From NCBI GenBank assembly GCA_009904025.1, contig WYEE01000052.1:1-9479 (forward strand): 9,479 nt of DNA, given 5' to 3'. The position numbers and the translations under genes are program-made. This stretch comes from Thermogladius sp. (GTDB taxonomy: Archaea; Thermoproteota; Thermoprotei_A; Sulfolobales; Desulfurococcaceae). The notes under the pieces were generated by a model. The model had not been told where the DNA came from. It searched no databases and worked only from the letters and a program-made list of their open reading frames with translations. Shown piece after piece: positions 4,260 through 9,479 of this stretch; the first letter of the stretch is position 1; every line of letters starts with the position of its first letter.

Positions 4260-6023
4260 ATGTCAGATAGTGAATGGGGTATCGGGTTATCAAGGGAGCT
4301 GTACGGTCTAAACAATTACATGAGGCAGGAATTCATAGACGTCGACGATGAAGGCTTCCTTGTAGTTAAAGTAAACGGCTCTTCCATTAGAGTAGTAGAC
4401 TTGATGAAGAAGTATGGTCTTTCAAACGCGTACGTGAGGGTGCTGCCAGCCATCCGTTGGGCGATGGATCAAGTGGTTAAATCATATCATGAGGCGTGTG
4501 AGAGAAATAATTATAATGGGAGGCTAATACCCGTATACCCGCTGAAGGTTGATGCCAACCCTGTTGTCGTAGAGACTGTCTGGAGATACGGTAGGAAGTA
4601 CAATTGGGGCTTCGAAGTAGGCACACCCCAGGAGTTGAAGAGGATTGAAAGGTATCTTGGGGAAGAGCCAGGTGTGATCGTTCTAGATGGATTCAAGACA
4701 GTTGAGGAGCTGGAGACCTTGAAGAAATATGCTGAGAGAAGTTGGAGGGTTATAGTTACAATAGAGAGTGATAGGGAGGCGGAGCTCGTCGGCAAATATG
4801 CTGGATTACTGGAGGTCGGGGTTAGGATTAAGCCCATGAGTAGAACGGGAAGCAAGTGGAGCTTGTCGCTGGGGTTTTCCTCTAAGTTCGGCATGACGCT
4901 AAGCCACTTTTTGAAGATGATAAAAGACTTCCCTCATTTGAAGGAGAAGCTTACTACAATACATATCCACGGTGGGTCTCAGATCACCGATATAAAAGCT
5001 GTTGGTAAAATAGCGGAAGAGTCTTTGAGGATATTCCAAGATTTACGTGATGCTGGCTTCGAAAACCTTAGCGTTATAGATATGGGCGGGGGGTTAGCTT
5101 ACCCGTACCTAGACTTGCGGGACGCCTCGTATGAGTCGCCTAATTACACTATTAGAGATTATTTCAACACCATTCTCAGTATTTTCAAGAATAGCGGAAA
5201 ACACCCCGATCTGGTATTCGAGAACGGTAGGATCATTACAAGTGCACACCGCATTGTTGTGGCAAAAGTGCTAGAGACCAGAGAGTATGGGCCAGAGGAG
5301 TTAGAGGAGAGCCTTGACATTGACTTCGTCAGGAAGGCTCGCTCAATGCAGGAACTCGAGAGGAAACTCATAGAGTTTAAGGAGGTGCTTGGTAAAATGG
5401 AGTTCAAGAGTGATTGGGGTGTGAAGGCCAAGCTTATAATTGAATCGACGAGAGCAAAGATGATATCTGCCGTGGCAATGAAGGTTATGAAACTGGTGGA
5501 TGAGAAGCCGGAGGACTTAACCAGTATCCTGAAATACCCGACTTTATTTAAGATAGCTACTTCTCCAAGTAGAAGGTTTATGGTATCTTACAGCATATTC
5601 GCTGATATACCTGATAAAGTCATCGTTAATCAATACTTCCAAGTTGTCCCAGCTTCACGTCTGAATGAGAAGCCTAACGTATTGGCGTCTTTAAGCGATC
5701 TCACGTGTGATAGTATGGGGGAGTTCAGGGAATTCTACTCCTATGTGAGGAGTATAACAGATTGGAGGCAGGCTTTCACAGGCATCGATAACAGGCTTAT
5801 GGCTGTCCCGGGAATTAAGATAAAGCTAGGTGGCATACCTCTACATCTACCCTTAAGCGGCGAAGACTACTATGTTGTATTCCTTGATACAGGGGCTTAC
5901 CAGGATATGCTAGCGATGAAGCATAATTTAATCGGTGAACCACCCGAAATAGTGATCGACGAGGAGTACAATGGTGTTAGAATAGAATGCATTAAATGCG
6001 AGAACAACGGATATACCGATTAA
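4260..6023 (+). CDS. speA: PLP-dependent arginine decarboxylase (SpeA-like, alanine-racemase fold)
   Basis: This 587-residue cytoplasmic enzyme belongs to the biosynthetic arginine decarboxylase branch of the alanine-racemase-fold decarboxylases, which turn arginine into agmatine, the first step to polyamines. The PLP lysine is K96 in Y-P-L-K-V-D-A-N-P. The barrel continues with G-F-E-V-G-T-P-Q-E-L (117-126), S-K-F-G-M-T (208-213), I-H-I-H-G-G-S-Q (234-241), the phosphate loop D-M-G-G-G-L (274-279) and E-N-G-R (321-324). The second domain has the catalytic cysteine in C-D-S-M-G (483-487; usually C-D-S-D-G), then D-T-G-A-Y-Q-D-M-L and H-N-L-I-G (543-558). All catalytic positions appear intact. 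It is shorter than bacterial SpeA (about 630-660). The ATG at 4260 has GGGAGGGG just upstream. Substrate preference for arginine is inferred. The gene is divergent from ribL and followed by a T-run. The symbol marks homology; function is untested. Confidence 0.85.
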   Translation: MSDSEWGIGLSRELYGLNNYMRQEFIDVDDEGFLVVKVNGSSIRVVDLMKKYGLSNAYVRVLPAIRWAMDQVVKSYHEACERNNYNGRLIPVYPLKVDANPVVVETVWRYGRKYNWGFEVGTPQELKRIERYLGEEPGVIVLDGFKTVEELETLKKYAERSWRVIVTIESDREAELVGKYAGLLEVGVRIKPMSRTGSKWSLSLGFSSKFGMTLSHFLKMIKDFPHLKEKLTTIHIHGGSQITDIKAVGKIAEESLRIFQDLRDAGFENLSVIDMGGGLAYPYLDLRDASYESPNYTIRDYFNTILSIFKNSGKHPDLVFENGRIITSAHRIVVAKVLETREYGPEELEESLDIDFVRKARSMQELERKLIEFKEVLGKMEFKSDWGVKAKLIIESTRAKMISAVAMKVMKLVDEKPEDLTSILKYPTLFKIATSPSRRFMVSYSIFADIPDKVIVNQYFQVVPASRLNEKPNVLASLSDLTCDSMGEFREFYSYVRSITDWRQAFTGIDNRLMAVPGIKIKLGGIPLHLPLSGEDYYVVFLDTGAYQDMLAMKHNLIGEPPEIVIDEEYNGVRIECIKCENNGYTD

Positions 6024-6035
6024 GTCTGTTTTTCT
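6024..6035 (+). terminator. Probable T-run terminator after the decarboxylase gene
   Basis: GTCTGTTTTTCT follows the TAA stop immediately, with five consecutive Ts at 6029-6033. Short pyrimidine runs without a hairpin are the common terminator form in archaea. It separates the decarboxylase from the next gene, which has its own promoter-like sequence. Confidence 0.4.
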
Positions 6036-6084
6036 ATTGATCGTAATTCTAACGTTCTGAGATAAAAGATTGCATACGCTTTAG

Positions 6085-6093
6085 ATTATTTAA
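6085..6093 (+). promoter_or_regulatory. Possible TATA box for the membrane protein gene
   Basis: ATTATTTAA in the 105-base spacer is a near match to the archaeal TATA consensus. Its centre at about 6089 predicts a transcription start near 6113-6115, giving a leader of about 15 bases before the ATG at 6129 that still includes the GGGAT at 6115-6119. Confidence 0.4.
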
Positions 6094-6128
6094 CCGCTTG
6101 GTGCAGTTAAAATAGGGATGTGGAAGAT

Positions 6129-7382
6129 ATGTCTGTAAATGCGGTTGATCAATTTTACAATTTAATATACAGTGTTATTGCTAGAGTAGCTAGTTATACT
6201 CCACTGATACTTGTATTCCTGGCACTAAGCGTCATGGGCTACATTGCCGGGTACATAGTCAAACTCGCAGTAACGCATTTGATAGACTTCTACGTTAAGT
6301 GGAGGTTGAGGAAGTACCCTTTGTTTACCAGGCTATACGAGAAGGGTGTTAGTGTGGGAGGGTTTATCGGCTGGCTCTCCTTCTCGACCATACTTATCTA
6401 CAGCATCTACTATGGTCTCATAATCACGGGTAGCCAGCACCCGATTATAGAAGGCTCTGAGGCGATTCTTATCTCAATCGATAAAGTTCTAGTGGGCATG
6501 CTCATAGTGGTTGTTTTATCGACAATCCTGGTCATCGTGTACTCGGTTATTTCATGGGTGACCAAGGGGGTGGAGTCGAAGTTTAACATTGTTTTCCAGC
6601 TCATCCTCTATATAAGCCTGTTCTTCATCGTGATACCAATAATAGGGCTCGGGGTCAGCGTAGCCGGTGGGGGGAACATTATACTAGATGCATACCAAAC
6701 GTATCTACCGCCCGGCCTTCTACTTGCTACCATGGTCATTGCCGGCGTCTTCCTCTCTGTTTTACTCGCGGAATCTTTTACCTCATATAGCGGGGTGAGG
6801 AGCGAGGTCGCACCCTACCTGCTCCTCGCCTTGAAAATCCTTGTAAGCCTCCTCTTCTTCTCCGCCGGAGTCTACCTCGTCAGCCCCTCTTACCCAGCGT
6901 TAACCAATATCTCAGATGTCGTTGTGAAGATCACCATTTCGTTGACACTAGCCGTGGTCGGGGTAATATTCGCGATATACATGAGAAATAAGCTGGTTAC
7001 GTCTAAGCCGAGTAGCATGCTCCCGGTTGAATTATTAGACGTCTACATTATGATACCCGTGATAGTAGCTTTCATCGTGGTAGCATTAAACTTTGTGGGG
7101 ATAAGAGCCGAGATTATAATGTCTGCCACTGTAGGATCTATACTGCTGGTTGCAGGTTTGTCGGTAACACAGTGGGTCTACACCTGGTTGATTAAGGAAG
7201 GGCTCGGCGTGGAAACAGCTGTTTCTTTCGCCGGGATAAGCCTTGTATTGTTCACAACTCTCTCGGCGGTAGCCTTCCTCGCAACATACCCTGAGGCTGT
7301 GAAGTCCGTAGGCTACTCAGCACTAGCTGTAAGCATGATAGCAATCGTTTTCCTGGTGGTATACTATCTCAAGAGAAGATAG
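6129..7382 (+). CDS. Polytopic membrane protein with five two-helix units, function unknown
   Basis: This 417-residue protein is almost entirely membrane-embedded, with about eleven hydrophobic helices near residues 24-48, 80-100, 115-144, 154-175, 194-215, 230-251, 265-285, 305-324, 331-353, 366-386 and 395-415. After the first helix and a basic segment (K-W-R-L-R-K, 57-62), the rest reads as five successive units. Each has a first helix, a short polar or Gly/Pro turn, a second Val/Ile/Leu/Ala-rich helix and a small polar or basic link. That layout recalls the conserved TM-helix repeats of CmpX/MscS-like channel proteins, but I see no MscS beta domain and the likeness is not strong enough to name it. 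The ATG at 6129 is preferred because GGGAT (6115-6119) sits nine bases upstream; a GTG at 6120 lies too close to that sequence. No signal peptide is evident and the C-terminus ends in L-K-R-R. Its neighbours suggest no specific job. Confidence 0.7.
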   Translation: MSVNAVDQFYNLIYSVIARVASYTPLILVFLALSVMGYIAGYIVKLAVTHLIDFYVKWRLRKYPLFTRLYEKGVSVGGFIGWLSFSTILIYSIYYGLIITGSQHPIIEGSEAILISIDKVLVGMLIVVVLSTILVIVYSVISWVTKGVESKFNIVFQLILYISLFFIVIPIIGLGVSVAGGGNIILDAYQTYLPPGLLLATMVIAGVFLSVLLAESFTSYSGVRSEVAPYLLLALKILVSLLFFSAGVYLVSPSYPALTNISDVVVKITISLTLAVVGVIFAIYMRNKLVTSKPSSMLPVELLDVYIMIPVIVAFIVVALNFVGIRAEIIMSATVGSILLVAGLSVTQWVYTWLIKEGLGVETAVSFAGISLVLFTTLSAVAFLATYPEAVKSVGYSALAVSMIAIVFLVVYYLKRR

Positions 7383-7465
7383 CTTTTTCCCTGTTTCCCG
7401 GTTTTCCTTAGGTAGCAACCAGGCTGAGTTCTTCTTTCCATTCAACAAAAAGTACACAGGAAGAT
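7383..7465. terminator. Convergent terminator region between the membrane protein gene and hypD
   Basis: Directly after the TAG of the rightward gene, the plus strand has repeated T-runs (GCTTTTTCCCTGTTTCCCGG and then TTTTCC) to about 7408, a typical archaeal U-rich terminator. For the leftward hypD gene the minus strand carries a five-T run at 7451-7447, about 15 bases past its TAA. No gene fits in this 83-base gap. Confidence 0.5.
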
Positions 7466-8617
7466 TTAGCTAGAGGAATCTTTTATAGCATCCCTCTTTA
7501 AGACTGGTATATTCTCAGCCCATATCCGGCATGTCCCCTCAACGCTAACCATACATGGGCCGTAAGGATGGCTTGGCGTGCAGGTCTTCATGAATAGAGG
7601 GCAGTCTAGGGGTGTGGCTAGACCCAGCGTTACCTCGGGGCATCTGCACCCTGGGAGTTTATCCTCCGTAATTTTCTCCTCCAGCCTGTACTTCTCGAAG
7701 AAATCGTATTTCCTGTACTCATTGCTATGCGTGGCCCCGCTCCCGGGTATAACATCTATACCTCTCCAGTAAGCGTCAACCACCTTGTAGACCCTCCACA
7801 TAGCATCCTTTGCATGCTGGTTTCCATCAGGCTTCACAACTCTCTTGTACTCGTTGACCAATGACGGCTCCCTCTTATTCAGCATTCTGAGTATCGCTAG
7901 GATGGCGAGAAGCACATCTAGGGGCTCGAAACCGGCTACAACTGTGGGTATACGGTATTCCTCGGGTAGGAAAAGCCAGCTTCTCCAACCTATCACCGAT
8001 GATACGTGGCCTGGGGCTATGACCCCGTCAATCCTCGCTTCAGGATGTTTCTCCAATAGGTATTTCATGACGGGCGGGGTAAGCCGGTAAGCTGAGAGGA
8101 TAGCAAGGTTTTCTGGGACGCTCCCATCTCTCAAAGGTATAGCCGTGGAAGGCATCGTGGTCTCGAAGCCAACACCGAAGAAAATGAACTCTTCACCCCT
8201 GTTCCTCAGGGAGATTTCAATAGCGTCGTGAAATCCGTATACGACCGTCACCTTCCCTCCGTACATTTTAGCCTCGTACAAGCTTTTGGGGGTTCTGGCC
8301 TTAGAGCCAGGTAGCTTGAAGCTATCCCCGTATGTTAGAACATGATAACCCTCCAGGCTTAGCTCTGTGAGCAAGTCTACGTAGTACCCCGGGGTAATGC
8401 ATACTGGGCACCCAGGGCCCGCTATAAGTTTGATGTTATCGGGCATCAGGCTTCTAATACCATAGTGTGTTATGGTCCATTCATGTGTCCCGCAGAAGTT
8501 CATTATGTTAACAGTACGGTCGAGACTACTAGCCTCTAATTTGATAGCATCTAGAATTCTCCTAGCGCTGGGGGATTTCTCGTATAATTGCTTAATCTTC
8601 AACTCTATGTTTGTCAT
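7466..8617 (-). CDS. hypD: [NiFe]-hydrogenase maturation protein HypD
   Basis: HypD is the iron-sulfur scaffold that, with HypC, receives and holds the Fe(CN)2CO unit of the [NiFe]-hydrogenase active site. The 383-residue product has every hallmark: C-G-T-H-E (C42), G-P-G-C-P-V-C (C70, C73), G-F-E-T-T (150-154) and P-G-H-V-S (202-206). The C-terminal cluster domain has C-R-C-P-E-V, D-C-P-L-F, C-T-P and G-P-C-M-V-S-V-E-G-T-C, with cysteines at 324, 326, 339, 346, 355 and 363. Length is normal for the family. The ATG at 8617 is chosen because the GTG at 8623 lies inside the GGGGTGGT that looks like the ribosome binding site. It follows the MocA-like gene by 38-44 bases with no promoter between, so the two are likely co-transcribed. 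No other hyp gene or hydrogenase subunit is in the window. Confidence 0.96.
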   Translation of the reverse strand: MTNIELKIKQLYEKSPSARRILDAIKLEASSLDRTVNIMNFCGTHEWTITHYGIRSLMPDNIKLIAGPGCPVCITPGYYVDLLTELSLEGYHVLTYGDSFKLPGSKARTPKSLYEAKMYGGKVTVVYGFHDAIEISLRNRGEEFIFFGVGFETTMPSTAIPLRDGSVPENLAILSAYRLTPPVMKYLLEKHPEARIDGVIAPGHVSSVIGWRSWLFLPEEYRIPTVVAGFEPLDVLLAILAILRMLNKREPSLVNEYKRVVKPDGNQHAKDAMWRVYKVVDAYWRGIDVIPGSGATHSNEYRKYDFFEKYRLEEKITEDKLPGCRCPEVTLGLATPLDCPLFMKTCTPSHPYGPCMVSVEGTCRIWAENIPVLKRDAIKDSSS

Positions 8618-8661
8618 AACCACCCCAGAGGGCGACCTGGGCTCAGTCTTCTTGGTTTGAG

Positions 8662-9279
8662 CTATTTCCAGGCCAGTTCTTTAACCCTATTCAAGTCAAC
8701 TATAGTGTCTAAGTCTAGGAGTATGGAGGGGAATGGTAGATTGATATCTCTAACCTCATGCCAGTGGTCTCTCACAACCCTCTTTAAACCCTTTGTCCTC
8801 TCGTCTATTGATAAAAGCTCTTGAGCTAGGTTCCTCGAGAAGAATATCGGGTGGCCTCGCCTACCATCGTAGGCAGGCACAATAATATCCCACCCGTAGG
8901 TTTCGTGTTTGTCCACGAGAATGTCGTAGACAACGCTCGGGATCCATGCAGCGTCCCCAGGGGATATTAGGACGCCTTTGAAGCCTCTGTAATTCGATAG
9001 TATAAAGCTGACACCTTTCTTAATACTTGAACTCATCCCCTCCCTGTATGAGGGGTTTTCCACGAATACAACCCTGTTATTCTCCCCAAGGTTTTCTTTC
9101 ACGGCTTTCACGATAGAATCCCTCATATACCCCACGACAACGATAACTAGACTTAGTCTAGACTCCAAGGCTGATCTTATCGATTTCACTATAACGGGTT
9201 CTCCATCATGCTGGAATAAGAGTTTGTTAGACGGGAAACGGGTGCTCTCGCCCGCGGCTGTAAGGAGTGAAATGTACAT
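8662..9279 (-). CDS. MocA-like molybdenum/tungsten cofactor cytidylyltransferase
   Basis: This 205-residue nucleotidyltransferase resembles MocA, which transfers CMP from CTP to molybdopterin cofactor to make the cytosine dinucleotide form. The N-terminal loop is L-T-A-A-G-E-S-T-R-F-P-S-N-K (6-19). The A-A-G form is typical of the CTP-using MocA branch rather than the GTP-using MobA branch (L-A-G-G). Further matches are N-P-S-Y-R-E-G-M-S-S-S (75-85), P-G-D (107-109) with the metal-binding Asp, G-R-R-G-H-P-I-F-F-S (139-148) and L-D-L-D-T-I-V-D-L (188-196). The residues after G-D are A-A-W instead of the usual M-P or Q-P, a local divergence. The exact nucleotide and acceptor are inferred, and another sugar- or cofactor-nucleotide role is possible. 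The ATG at 9279 lies 17 bases after the upstream stop, and hypD follows by about 40 bases, so the three form a probable operon. Confidence 0.78.
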   Translation of the reverse strand: MYISLLTAAGESTRFPSNKLLFQHDGEPVIVKSIRSALESRLSLVIVVVGYMRDSIVKAVKENLGENNRVVFVENPSYREGMSSSIKKGVSFILSNYRGFKGVLISPGDAAWIPSVVYDILVDKHETYGWDIIVPAYDGRRGHPIFFSRNLAQELLSIDERTKGLKRVVRDHWHEVRDINLPFPSILLDLDTIVDLNRVKELAWK

Positions 9280-9296
9280 TCCACAGGACCTTTAAC

Positions 9297-9479
9297 CTAG
9301 AATCTGCTACTAAACATTAGTTTCAGCAACACGCCCGCATCTTCGCAGGCGTCGGTGATGGCTTCAAGGTCGTCTACGAGGCCGGGGAGTATAACGCAGA
9401 CCGGCTTGAGGTTTGCGATGCACTCCTCGTACAATTCCTCGAGGATTTTAAGCCTCAGGTCGTCGACCTCCTTCTCCAG
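9297..9479 (-). CDS. Unrecognised protein, C-terminal fragment
   Basis: The minus-strand frame is open from the window edge to a TAG at 9299-9297 and shows the last 60 residues of a protein that begins outside the window. The visible part is an acidic helix (L-E-K-E-V-D-D-L-R-L-K-I-L-E-E-L), then a short strand V-C-V-I-L-P-G-L, an acidic stretch D-D-L-E-A-I-T-D-A-C-E-D, and a hydrophobic end L-L-K-L-M-F-S-S-R-F. Three cysteines are present (residues 20, 28 and 45 of the fragment) without a metal-site pattern. The strand-helix-strand alternation suggests a small alpha/beta domain. It lies 17 bases upstream of the MocA-like gene and is probably in the same operon, which hints at cofactor assembly, but I do not recognise the family. 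The coding frame itself is convincing from its length, composition and the tight spacing. Confidence 0.65.
   Translation of the reverse strand: MEKEVDDLRLKILEELYEECIANLKPVCVILPGLVDDLEAITDACEDAGVLLKLMFSSRF

Noticed and set aside
4114..4293. An N-terminal extension of the ribL frame by 60 codons back to 4293
   Set aside because: The extra residues have no DUF357 or RibL similarity, cover the divergent promoter and the decarboxylase start, and the ATG at 4113 has a good ribosome binding site.
5159..5431. A 90-codon minus-strand frame inside the decarboxylase gene
   Set aside because: It is fully antisense to conserved decarboxylase sequence and has the Ser-rich composition typical of a shadow frame.
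1..9479. Mobile elements, CRISPR arrays, tRNA or rRNA genes
   Set aside because: No transposase or integrase frames, no regularly spaced direct repeats, and no tRNA T-loop or rRNA-like segments were seen on reading both strands.

Overview
The window looks like chromosomal DNA of a hyperthermophilic crenarchaeote, most plausibly Desulfurococcaceae-like (inference). Arginine is written mostly as AGG/AGA. Promoters are TATA-box type. Ribosome binding sites are GGTG/GGGAT-like, and GTG and TTG starts occur. The genes (HypD, a DUF357-RibL fusion, an archaeal fucose-isomerase-like protein) are typical of that group. I see no transposase, phage gene, CRISPR array, tRNA or rRNA, and the genes look like ordinary residents of the chromosome.

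Left part (1-2254, plus strand): the C-terminal tail of a phosphohexomutase, then a four-cysteine flavodoxin-fold (iron-sulfur-flavoprotein-like) protein, then a fucose/arabinose-isomerase-like sugar isomerase. The last two appear to have their own promoters very close to the start codon. Middle left (2313-4113, minus strand): a ten-helix EamA/DMT transporter preceded by a 202-base spacer, and upstream of that a DUF357-RibL FAD synthetase. The spacer holds a possible 52-codon ORF overlapping the transporter start, plus nested inverted repeats.

Centre (about 4114-4259): a short divergent control region with one almost perfectly symmetric TATA box that could serve both RibL (leftward) and a SpeA-type PLP-dependent arginine decarboxylase homologue (rightward, 4260-6023). 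The decarboxylase leader carries a possible 12-codon upstream ORF and a small hairpin over its Shine-Dalgarno sequence. Next comes a membrane protein (6129-7382) that reads as one N-terminal helix followed by five two-helix units.

Right part (7466-9479, minus strand): a tightly spaced set in the order of transcription of an unrecognised gene (only its C-terminus is present), a MocA-like molybdopterin cytidylyltransferase and the [NiFe]-hydrogenase maturation protein HypD. This points to metal-cofactor enzyme assembly. The flavin theme (FMN-binding protein, FAD synthetase) and the metal-cofactor theme fit an anaerobic redox metabolism. No single novel system is proven. The best leads are the divergent decarboxylase/RibL control region, the five-unit membrane protein and the structured spacer at 3189-3390.
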